7,986 nt of DNA from Helicobacteraceae bacterium (GTDB taxonomy: Bacteria; Campylobacterota; Campylobacteria; Campylobacterales; Sulfurimonadaceae), in NCBI GenBank assembly GCA_947497635.1, contig CANMHZ010000047.1:1-7986 (forward strand). Reading direction: 5' to 3'. Under the pieces are notes generated by a model that did no database searches, was not told the DNA's origin, and worked only from the letters and a program-made list of their open reading frames with translations. The first letter of the stretch is position 1, and each line of letters opens with the position of its first letter. Both the position numbers and the translations under genes were made by a program. Shown here piece by piece: positions 1-5,809 of this stretch.

Positions 1-532
1 CGCCCTCTTCTTCAACAACGCGCATACCACGTCCGCCTCCGCCTGCTGCTGCTTTGAGAATGATAGGGAAACCAACCTCTTTGGCACGAACACGCGCTTC
101 AGCGATATCTTTGATTGCACCGTCAGAACCAGGGACAACAGGGACACCCGCAGCGATCATGACATCTTTAGCTTTGGATTTATCCGACATCATGACCATA
201 ACTTCAGGAGTCGGTCCGATAAATTTAATCCCGTGATGGGTACAAATCTCTACGAAATGCTGATTTTCACTCAAAAAGCCGTATCCCGGAAAAATGGCAT
301 CACAATTACTAATTTCTGCGGCAGCAATAATAGAGGGGATGTTGAGATAACTGCTCGAACTAGCTGCTGCACCGATACAAATAGCAGCATCCGCAAGCTT
401 AAGATACGAAGCATCTTTATCCGCAGTCGAATAAACAGCAACCGCTTCTTTGCCCATCTCTTGAATTGTACGAATGGCACGAAGAGCGATTTCCCCGCGG
501 TTTGCGACTAAAATTCGTTTAATTTCCGCCAT
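1..532 (-). CDS. accC: Biotin carboxylase subunit of acetyl-CoA carboxylase, N-terminal part (cut by window edge)
   Basis: The visible 177 residues are the N-terminal part of biotin carboxylase, which uses ATP and bicarbonate to carboxylate the biotin carried by AccB, the first half-reaction of malonyl-CoA synthesis in the cytoplasm. Seen: the N-terminal ILVANRGEIALRAIR signature (residues 7-21), HPGYGFLSEN-type motif as FPGYGFLSEN (81-90), a lysine at 118 and one at 160 matching the nucleotide-binding lysines of the E. coli enzyme, and the glycine-rich ATP-grasp loop GGGGRGMR (164-171). The family is about 450 residues, so roughly 60 percent lies beyond position 1. The ATG at 530-532 follows the accB stop by two bases, with only a weak A-rich ribosome-binding site inside the accB end, so translation is probably coupled to accB. 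No defect is visible in the part present. Confidence 0.97.
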   Translation of the reverse strand, partial: MAEIKRILVANRGEIALRAIRTIQEMGKEAVAVYSTADKDASYLKLADAAICIGAAASSSSYLNIPSIIAAAEISNCDAIFPGYGFLSENQHFVEICTHHGIKFIGPTPEVMVMMSDKSKAKDVMIAAGVPVVPGSDGAIKDIAEARVRAKEVGFPIILKAAAGGGGRGMRVVEEEG

Positions 533-534
533 AA

Positions 535-984
535 TTAAAGCTTTTTAACAGAGTACAACGGCATATCGTATTCAACCGCTTGCCCATCAGACTTGAGGAT
601 CTCAAGGATTTCACAGTCGAACTCAGCTTCAAGCTCATTCATTATTTTCATTGCTTCTAAAATTGCAACAACTTGCCCTTTTTTAACACGATCACCAACT
701 TTGACAAAAGCCGCTGAATCAGGAGAAGGGGAAGAATAAAATGTCCCAACCATAGGTGATAAAATCGCGTCACCAACAACAGGAACATTTACTGCTGGCG
801 AGTCAAGAGTAATCGGTGCAGCAACAGCCATAGGAGCTGCCATCATAACAGGGGCAGCAACAGTACCGATATTTTTTTCCAATTCAATTGAAAAAGTATC
901 CGATGTAATTTTTAATTTTGACAATGTGCTTGTATCAAATTCTTGCACAAGTGCTTTAATATTGTTAATATCCATGAGGTTCAT
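535..984 (-). CDS. accB: Biotin carboxyl carrier protein of acetyl-CoA carboxylase
   Basis: A complete 149-residue BCCP, the usual family length. It carries biotin on a lysine and shuttles the carboxyl group between biotin carboxylase and carboxyltransferase. Seen: an N-terminal helical segment (residues 1-40), an Ala/Pro/Val-rich flexible linker (about 42-70), then the biotinyl domain with the SPMVGTFYSSPSPD stretch (76-89), which includes the BCCP-specific thumb region, and the biotinylation motif EAMKIMNE with the acceptor lysine at 113. The ATG at 984 is preceded by TAGGAG (995-1000), ten bases away; a second in-frame ATG at 975 is further from it and less likely. It heads an accB-accC operon transcribed leftward, divergent from dcd. 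Confidence 0.97.
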   Translation of the reverse strand: MNLMDINNIKALVQEFDTSTLSKLKITSDTFSIELEKNIGTVAAPVMMAAPMAVAAPITLDSPAVNVPVVGDAILSPMVGTFYSSPSPDSAAFVKVGDRVKKGQVVAILEAMKIMNELEAEFDCEILEILKSDGQAVEYDMPLYSVKKL

Positions 985-1019
985 GAGTAAATCGCTCCTA
1001 AAAGTAGGGTAATAGATGT

Positions 1020-1027
1020 GTTATACT
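1020..1027. promoter_or_regulatory. Overlapping divergent -10 boxes between accB and dcd
   Basis: The 74-base gap between accB and dcd must hold promoters for both directions. On the plus strand TATACT (1022-1027) fits a sigma70-type -10 box, placing the start of transcription near 1034, about 25 bases before the dcd start. On the minus strand the same bases read TATAAC (1020-1025), a possible -10 box for accBC. No good -35 box is seen for either, which is common in Campylobacterota. The two promoters would compete for the same DNA. Assignment is by eye only. Confidence 0.4.
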
Positions 1028-1058
1028 ACCACAAATAAAATTAATAATGGATACGACA

Positions 1059-1619
1059 ATGGGTCTCAAAAGTGACGGATGGATTCGGAAAAAGGCATTA
1101 GAAGAGGGGATGATTTCTCCATTTTGTGAGGATCAAGTGGGAGTTGGAGTCGTCAGTTACGGGCTTAGCTCGTATGGGTACGATATACGGGTAACCGATG
1201 AATTTAAAATTTTTACCAATCTCAATTCCACGGTCGTTGACCCCAAACATTTTGACGATATGAATGTGGTTGATTTCAAAGGGGATGTTTGTATCGTCCC
1301 ACCTAACTCATTTGCATTAGCCCGCACCGTGGAATATTTTAAAATTCCTCGGGATGTCTTGGCTATTTGTTTGGGAAAATCAACCTATGCACGGTGTGGA
1401 ATCATCGTGAATGTCACACCGTTTGAACCTGAGTTTGAGGGGCATATTACTATTGAAATTTCAAATACGACTCCATTACCTGCCAAGATCTATGCCAACG
1501 AGGGGATTGCACAAGTACTCTTTTTGCAAGGAGATGAGATGTGTGAAAGAAGCTATAAAGACAAAAGCGGCAAGTACCAAGGTCAAGAGGGGATCACTCT
1601 TCCACGTATTTTAAAATAA
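1059..1619 (+). CDS. dcd: dCTP deaminase
   Basis: Deaminates dCTP to dUTP, feeding the dUMP pool for thymidylate synthesis; cytoplasmic and, in the family, homotrimeric. With the start chosen here it is 186 residues, the length I know for the Campylobacterota enzyme. Seen: SYGLSSYGYDIRV (33-45), the catalytic block GKSTYARCG (106-114) with Ser108 and Arg112, and Glu133 in HITIEISN, matching the Ser, Arg and general-base Glu of E. coli Dcd; the C-terminal QEGITLPRIL is also typical. An in-frame ATG at 1047 would add four residues but has no ribosome-binding site, whereas the ATG at 1059 has GGA (1049-1051) seven bases upstream and gives the conserved MGLKSD start. Deaminase versus bifunctional deaminase/dUTPase cannot be settled from sequence by eye; the monofunctional form is expected. 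Confidence 0.96.
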   Translation: MGLKSDGWIRKKALEEGMISPFCEDQVGVGVVSYGLSSYGYDIRVTDEFKIFTNLNSTVVDPKHFDDMNVVDFKGDVCIVPPNSFALARTVEYFKIPRDVLAICLGKSTYARCGIIVNVTPFEPEFEGHITIEISNTTPLPAKIYANEGIAQVLFLQGDEMCERSYKDKSGKYQGQEGITLPRILK

Positions 1620-1626
1620 AAAATGG

Positions 1627-1663
1627 TAAAATCTCTATAAACTTATTTCAAGCCTTTAAGGAG
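1627..1663 (+). promoter_or_regulatory. Possible promoter and ribosome-binding site of the ydcH-like gene
   Basis: The 49-base gap after dcd contains TAAAAT (1627-1632), a plausible -10 box, and a near-consensus ribosome-binding site AAGGAG (1658-1663) five bases before the ATG at 1669. The strong site fixes the start of the small gene. It may also be co-transcribed with dcd, since no terminator hairpin is visible between them. Confidence 0.45.
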
Positions 1664-1668
1664 CACCT

Positions 1669-1905
1669 ATGTTACATGAATACCGTGATGTTATTACCCA
1701 TATGAAAGAGAACAATGCGGCAAACGCCCATTTCTTAAAAATTTTTGATCGCCACAACGATCTTGACAATCAAATCACCAAAGCTGAAAACGGTGAAGTT
1801 CCAATGACCGATATGGAATTAGAAGTTCTTAAAAAAGAAAAACTACTTCTTAAAGATCAAGCGTATGCGATGATTATCGATTACAAAAAAGAGCATAGCC
1901 TTTAA
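1669..1905 (+). CDS. YdcH-family (DUF465) small protein
   Basis: A 78-residue protein of the DUF465/YdcH family. Seen: EYRDVITHMKENN near the N-terminus, the family hallmark FDRHNDLDNQI (25-35, compare E. coli YdcH LFDKHNKLDHEI) and the later LKKEKLLLKDQ block (54-64). The protein is predicted to be almost entirely helical, probably a short helical hairpin, charged and without a signal or membrane segment, so cytoplasmic. Members are widespread in Proteobacteria and Campylobacterota, and no biochemical function is firmly established. Start chosen from the strong AAGGAG site. It follows dcd by 49 bases on the same strand; I know of no functional link. Confidence 0.85.
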   Translation: MLHEYRDVITHMKENNAANAHFLKIFDRHNDLDNQITKAENGEVPMTDMELEVLKKEKLLLKDQAYAMIIDYKKEHSL

Positions 1906-1917
1906 ATTTCTCCCATC

Positions 1918-1938
1918 ATTCCCGACTAGCTCGGGAAT
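1918..1938. repeat. Perfect 8-bp palindrome, possible terminator or dispersed REP-like element
   Basis: ATTCCCGA and TCGGGAAT form a perfect 8-bp stem around a five-base CTAGC loop, starting 12 bases after the ydcH-like stop codon. A T-rich stretch (T5 and T7 runs within 1948-1960) follows, but only about ten bases after the stem, so it is not a textbook intrinsic terminator. The CATTCCCG...CGGGAATC pattern resembles small palindromes scattered in many proteobacterial genomes. Only one copy is present here. Confidence 0.6.
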
Positions 1939-1992
1939 CTACTTCCATTTTTCTTTTTTTGTTTCTCCCTTTTGAGTCAACTTTTAGCTTTT

Positions 1993-2039
1993 CAATGTTA
2001 GCATTGCTTCAATTCTACCCCACAATTGCATTCGAGGAG
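1993..2039 (+). promoter_or_regulatory. Leader of the GAF gene pair with small inverted repeat and strong ribosome-binding site
   Basis: Upstream of the first GAF gene lies a short inverted repeat CAATG-TTAG-CATTG (1993-2006), possibly an operator or chance. GAGGAG (2034-2039) stands six bases before the ATG at 2046 and decides that start. A TTGAGT (1972-1977) could be a -35 box, but I see no convincing -10 box at the right distance, so the promoter itself is not assigned. Confidence 0.4.
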
Positions 2040-2045
2040 AAATTC

Positions 2046-2573
2046 ATGGATTCCCAGTCAAGCTTTACTAAATTAGCCGATTTTGGACGTGCTCTTTTGA
2101 CAAAACCAACATTAAGTGAAGGGTTACCTATCATTTCTGAATACGCCAAAGGGGTTAGCGGTGCACAGCGATGCTCTATTTTTATTCGCAATGCTGAGAA
2201 TAAAACTCTTTGGACAACGCTTGCTGATGAGACAGATCCTATTATTATTCATGAAGATGATGGCATCGCCGGTCATACGATCAAAGAGGGGAAACCGCTA
2301 CTCATCAACGACCCCTATCGCGATGAACGTTTTTTATCCTCGATTGATGCTAAAACAGGGTTTGTCACCGAAAATATTGCCTCTGTCCCTATCTTTGATT
2401 CGGCTCGTCATATTATTGGAGTTTTTCAATTGCTGAATAAACCTGATGGATTTAGTGCTGCCGATTCCAAGTCAATGATTTTCTTTGCCCACTATATCAG
2501 TACTTATCTCGAGTTGGCTCTTTCATACGATGCCCAAGGAACACTCCTGAAAAAGGAACAATATGAGCATTGA
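2046..2573 (+). CDS. Stand-alone GAF domain protein (first of a pair)
   Basis: A 175-residue protein made of one GAF domain and nothing else: no kinase, cyclase, phosphodiesterase, HD-GYP or DNA-binding part. GAF domains bind small ligands or mediate dimerisation in signalling proteins. Seen: QRCSIFIRNAENKTLWT (41-57), the DDGIAGHTIKEGKPLLI block (71-87), DPYRDERF (89-96), TGFVTENIASVPIFD (104-118) and FQLLNKPDGFSAADS (127-141). The cyclic-nucleotide GAF signature NKxnFx3DE is nearly present (Asn131, Lys132, Phe136, Asp140) but the last Glu is Ser. The ATG at 2046 with GAGGAG six bases upstream is chosen over a TTG at 1959 that would add an unrelated 29-residue leader. It overlaps the next gene by 11 bases and is a paralogue of it. 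The ligand is unknown. Confidence 0.88.
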   Translation: MDSQSSFTKLADFGRALLTKPTLSEGLPIISEYAKGVSGAQRCSIFIRNAENKTLWTTLADETDPIIIHEDDGIAGHTIKEGKPLLINDPYRDERFLSSIDAKTGFVTENIASVPIFDSARHIIGVFQLLNKPDGFSAADSKSMIFFAHYISTYLELALSYDAQGTLLKKEQYEH

Positions 2574-3063
2574 AATCTACCAACGAATTGCCGATTTTGG
2601 AAAAAGATTAGCACTTCTTAGCACTGTCGAAGCTACGCTTCCTGCTATTGCCGAAGAAGCAAAAGCAATTATTACGGCGGAGCGATGCTCTATTTTTATG
2701 ATTGACCGTGATATTAATATGTTATGGACGAAACTAAGTGATGGAATTGGGCGTATTGCTATCGGATTGGACTCTGGTATTGTAGGGCTGTGTGCCACAA
2801 GTGAAAAACCTCAAATTTCGAATCACCCATACGAAGATAGCCGATTTATGGCAAAAATTGATGAAAAAAGCGGTTTTGTTACCCGAAATATTTTGGCCGT
2901 TCCTATTTTTAACTCCAAACAAGCTGTTATTGGAGTAATTCAACTCCTGAATAAATATCATGGAGATTTTACGGAAAGTGACGAAGGAATTATGAGTTTT
3001 TTTGCAAATTATGTGAGTGGTGCATTGGAATTGGCACTGTTAATGGAAGAGAATCAGAAGTAA
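2563..3063 (+). CDS. Stand-alone GAF domain protein (second of a pair) with full NKFDE signature
   Basis: A 166-residue single-GAF protein that aligns with the preceding one along its whole length (ADFG, RCSIF, LW, SGIVG, PYEDSRF, SGFVTRNI, VPIFNS, IGVIQLLNK, FFANY, LELAL). Here the NKxnFx3DE signature is complete: Asn130, Lys131, Phe136, Asp140, Glu141. In mammalian phosphodiesterases and cyanobacterial CyaB-type cyclases this signature marks cyclic-nucleotide-binding GAF domains, but similar LLNK...F...DE segments are common in bacterial GAFs of unknown ligand, so binding is only a possibility. The ATG lies inside the end of the upstream gene, with AAGGA (2553-2557) five bases before it, pointing to translational coupling. 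No output domain and no membrane segment. It probably acts by partnering with the first GAF protein or another regulator. Confidence 0.88.
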   Translation: MSIEIYQRIADFGKRLALLSTVEATLPAIAEEAKAIITAERCSIFMIDRDINMLWTKLSDGIGRIAIGLDSGIVGLCATSEKPQISNHPYEDSRFMAKIDEKSGFVTRNILAVPIFNSKQAVIGVIQLLNKYHGDFTESDEGIMSFFANYVSGALELALLMEENQK

Positions 3064-3064
3064 A

Positions 3065-4849
3065 TTACAACAACTCCCTCTTCATCCAGTGACTCAGCAC
3101 ATATAATCCCCATGTATGTTGTTTGAACTTCCCACGTTTCGCCATTTCAATGTACTTATCAAGCTCAAGGGGATGAAATAATCCCGTCTGAGTATTCACC
3201 TCTTTAATCAATTTTAGTCTATCGGATGCGATAAGCCATTCCATATAAGGGTTTGCAAAGCCTTTCTTCTTTCGGTTTAGAATTTCGTCACTCAAATACT
3301 TTTTCCCTATCTCTTTGAGCAAATACTTCGTCCCCCCCTCTCCCAGCTTCATTTCATGAGGTAAAGCAAAAATAGCCTCTCCCAATGGTTGATCAAGGAA
3401 TGGGGCGCGAGCTTCAAGGGTGTGTGCCATGGAGACGCGGTCAAGCTTCGTCAGGAAATGTTCCCCTACAAACAGTTTTAAATCAATCGCACTGTACCAA
3501 TGGGAAGGGTGGGAATAGTTACTTTGCTCAAACTTTTCTCGATAGAAGTTCAAAAAACGAAGCGATTCATTATCCCGAACATTAGCACGCAAAAGGAGAT
3601 TTTGCTGTAAATCGGTAAATTTCTCCCCCGATGTCCGAAAGAGTAACGTCTCATCAAAAATACGTTTGTACCACTCCCACTCACGGTTCATTGAGAAATT
3701 GCTGTGAAAATATTTTTTGAGCCAATTTTTATGGGCAAGGGTGGAAGCTTTTTCGATGTCAAGGTACTCAAAATACTGCCGATACCCCAAGAAAAGCTCA
3801 TCAGAGCCTTCACCGCTCATGACAACTTTATACCCCTCACTCGCAATACGCTTCATCAGCAAATACAAAGGCAATGCAGCAGGATCATTAAGAGGTTCAT
3901 CCATCTGCTCTAAAACGATATCCAAATTTTCATTGAAATCGGTACGGGAAATCACAACTTCGGTATTTTTTAATCCTAAATACTCCGCCGTGGCGCGTGC
4001 ATTCTTCCGCTCATCGTACCCCGCATATTCATCGTAGCCAAGAGTAAAGGTGGGAAGTTTTTTCCCTTGGTGCGCTGCAATAGCACAAATCATTGCACTA
4101 TCAATCCCCCCAGAGAGAAGTGCGGCGATAGGGACATCGGTATCAAGCCGTTTTTCGATGCTTTGGTGAAGGAGCGTTTCGATATGGTTGTCGTCGGTGC
4201 GTGGGGTATCCAAAATATCATAATAACTCTGCTTTGTAATTTTTCCTCTCTCAAAACAAAGCCACTCACCACATTCAAGCTTCTCAATTCCCTCATAAAA
4301 AGTATGGGGAGGGGTTGGGGCTAAAAAGGAGAGATAGGAGCGCATCGCCTCATTGTTCATTTTGATCGACGACAAGAAGGGCTTAATCGCTTTGATCTCC
4401 GAAGCAAAAACAAAAGCTGCTGCATTATGATGATAAAACATCGGTTTTTTACCTGCACGATCACGGACGAGATAAAGCTTTTCTCTATCCATAAGGGCAA
4501 AAGCAAACATCCCCTCTAAGCGACTCAAACACCCAATCCCCCACTTTTGATACGCGGCTAATACCACCTCTGCATCGCTGTGTGTTTGCCATTCAAACTC
4601 TTCCAGTTCACGGCGCAATTGTTTGTGATTGTAAATTTCTCCGTTGAAACTAAGGAGTAACTTTTGATATCGTAACGGCTGGTTAGAACGCGTATATGCA
4701 TCGGTAATCGAGAGGCGCTGATGCGCTAGAAAAAGTCCTTGCTCTTCAATAATCCCGCAATGATCCCGTCCACGATGAGCAAGAGTTGCAAGTGCTACTC
4801 GCGCTTTCTCTGCTGTATAGTCACCGATTATTCCAAATACTCCGCACAC
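3065..4849 (-). CDS. asnB: Asparagine synthetase, glutamine-hydrolysing (class II), GTG start
   Basis: Makes asparagine from aspartate, ATP and glutamine-derived ammonia. The start is set by chemistry: the mature N-terminus must be Cys, and a GTG at 4847-4849 is followed directly by TGC, giving (M)CGVFGIIG, with AAGGGG (4854-4859) four bases upstream. Longer reading from an ATG at 4894 would bury the Cys and overlap a likely -10 box. The protein is 594 residues. Seen: Ntn-glutaminase domain with Cys2, HRGRD (25-29), QRLSI (44-48), SFNGEIYNH (67-75) and HSDAEV (90-95); synthase domain with the pyrophosphate loop SGGIDSA (246-252), SGEGSDELF (345-353) and EARAPFLD further on. The usual HRGPD has Arg for Pro. 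E. coli AsnB is about 554 residues. Some related enzymes amidate sugars or peptides in surface polysaccharide clusters; nothing nearby suggests that here. Confidence 0.93.
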   Translation of the reverse strand: MCGVFGIIGDYTAEKARVALATLAHRGRDHCGIIEEQGLFLAHQRLSITDAYTRSNQPLRYQKLLLSFNGEIYNHKQLRRELEEFEWQTHSDAEVVLAAYQKWGIGCLSRLEGMFAFALMDREKLYLVRDRAGKKPMFYHHNAAAFVFASEIKAIKPFLSSIKMNNEAMRSYLSFLAPTPPHTFYEGIEKLECGEWLCFERGKITKQSYYDILDTPRTDDNHIETLLHQSIEKRLDTDVPIAALLSGGIDSAMICAIAAHQGKKLPTFTLGYDEYAGYDERKNARATAEYLGLKNTEVVISRTDFNENLDIVLEQMDEPLNDPAALPLYLLMKRIASEGYKVVMSGEGSDELFLGYRQYFEYLDIEKASTLAHKNWLKKYFHSNFSMNREWEWYKRIFDETLLFRTSGEKFTDLQQNLLLRANVRDNESLRFLNFYREKFEQSNYSHPSHWYSAIDLKLFVGEHFLTKLDRVSMAHTLEARAPFLDQPLGEAIFALPHEMKLGEGGTKYLLKEIGKKYLSDEILNRKKKGFANPYMEWLIASDRLKLIKEVNTQTGLFHPLELDKYIEMAKRGKFKQHTWGLYVLSHWMKRELL

Positions 4850-4878
4850 GCATCCCCTTTTTATAGTATTTTTACGAC

Positions 4879-4909
4879 AATTATACGCTATCATTGCCTA
4901 ACTATAATT
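4879..4909. promoter_or_regulatory. Back-to-back divergent promoters with two perfect TATAAT boxes
   Basis: Plus-strand TATAAT (4903-4908) points toward the coiled-coil gene at 4931 and minus-strand TATAAT (4880-4885) points toward asnB. They sit in a 7-bp inverted repeat, AATTATA (4879-4885) and TATAATT (4903-4909), separated by 17 bases. Each box therefore lies where the -35 element of the opposing promoter would be. Predicted transcription starts are near 4915 (plus) and 4873 (minus), giving short leaders of about 16 and 24 bases. A TTGACA (4909-4914) on the plus strand has no well-spaced -10 box and is probably not used. Confidence 0.55.
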
Positions 4910-4930
4910 TGACATAAAGCGTATATACTG

Positions 4931-5809
4931 ATGATACCTGTTTCAACGTCTCAAAAACAAGTCGTTATGAATTTTTTCGAGAACGATATTAAAATTGTCA
5001 AGAAGTATTTTAATGCTATTGGTTTTGATTTTGATGAAGAATTTCAATTTGATGTTTTTAAAGAGTTTATTTACTCTGCGGCTGGAATGTTTAGAGATCT
5101 TGACCCCACTATTTATAATCAGAATTTAATTAATAAATTTAAAACCATTCGCTTCCTCAACGAAAAATGCGCTGATTTTGAGCAACGAAGTTCCTACGCC
5201 TCACACGTCTATATGCGGAATTTTTTAGGAGCACAAGAAGGATACGTCAAAGAAAAAAAAGAATTTGAGACGCTCAAAGGAGAACTTCAGATGCTCATGT
5301 CGAAAGAAGAAGTTTTAACAGCCAAGCGTAAAATCATGGAAATTGAAGCACCTACTATTGCTAAAGAGCATCAAAAAGAGTTTGAAATTGATCTCAAACG
5401 CGTCCGTCGGGAGCAAGTGGATACCATCCACACCATCGGAACCCATCGTAGTGAACTCGAAGAACATCAAGCCAATCTTAAAGCCTTTGAAGAGTTACAC
5501 AAAGAGGAGTTTTTAAAATGTTTCAATGAAATTAAAGAAAAAATAGCTTTTCAATTTACCGAAGCACTCAACTATTTTGGATTTGATTTTAATGCAACTC
5601 TTTTCCGCGACTCAGAACGCTCAGGTCCCATCCAGCGGTTCAAAAAAGAAGCAGGGATAAAAGGAGATCTTAATCTCTGTAAATACGTCGAATATTATTT
5701 ACGAAGCGTTATCTCCGAAGCCCTTGCTGATAGCAAACACAAAGAGCGATTATTGATTGCAAAGAAGTATTGTGAGAAACAAACTAAAAAATCAGGATTT
5801 TCCTTCTAA
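4931..5809 (+). CDS. Unrecognised coiled-coil protein, 292 residues
   Basis: I do not recognise this family. The central part (about residues 100-205) is rich in Lys, Glu and Leu in a heptad-like pattern and is likely a long coiled coil; it is flanked by two more globular ends. Both ends contain a similar element, NAIGFDFDEEF (28-38) and NYFGFDFNATLF (214-225), suggesting an internal repeat. No signal peptide or membrane span is seen, so a soluble cytoplasmic protein is inferred. Start is uncertain: the ATG at 4931 lies about 16 bases after the predicted transcription start with no clear ribosome-binding site, and the next in-frame ATG at 4967 has none either. Codon use looks like that of its neighbours, and there is no sign of decay. 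It is divergent from asnB, with a shared promoter region. Confidence 0.8.
   Translation: MIPVSTSQKQVVMNFFENDIKIVKKYFNAIGFDFDEEFQFDVFKEFIYSAAGMFRDLDPTIYNQNLINKFKTIRFLNEKCADFEQRSSYASHVYMRNFLGAQEGYVKEKKEFETLKGELQMLMSKEEVLTAKRKIMEIEAPTIAKEHQKEFEIDLKRVRREQVDTIHTIGTHRSELEEHQANLKAFEELHKEEFLKCFNEIKEKIAFQFTEALNYFGFDFNATLFRDSERSGPIQRFKKEAGIKGDLNLCKYVEYYLRSVISEALADSKHKERLLIAKKYCEKQTKKSGFSF

Noticed and set aside
80..100. Sigma54-like TGGCAC sequence
   Set aside because: It lies inside accC and lacks the matching GC element at the required spacing.
233..511. 92-codon plus-strand open frame opposite accC
   Set aside because: It lies entirely antisense to the well-conserved accC coding region, matches no family I know and has no ribosome-binding site.
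1047..1058. Upstream ATG for dcd adding four residues
   Set aside because: No ribosome-binding site before it; the start at 1059 has one and gives the N-terminus usual for the family.
1959..2045. N-terminal extension of the first GAF gene from a TTG
   Set aside because: The 29 extra residues are not GAF-like, and GAGGAG stands exactly before the ATG at 2046.
2540..2575. Programmed frameshift fusing the two GAF proteins
   Set aside because: The downstream frame is +1 relative to the first, no X XXY YYZ slippery heptamer fits, and the second gene has its own AAGGA site and ATG.
4067..4324. 85-codon plus-strand open frame opposite asnB
   Set aside because: It is antisense to the conserved synthase domain, with no family resemblance and an unlikely composition.
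4850..4894. asnB start at the ATG at 4894
   Set aside because: It would add 15 residues before the catalytic Cys, which must be N-terminal, and the region overlaps a TATAAT box for the same gene.
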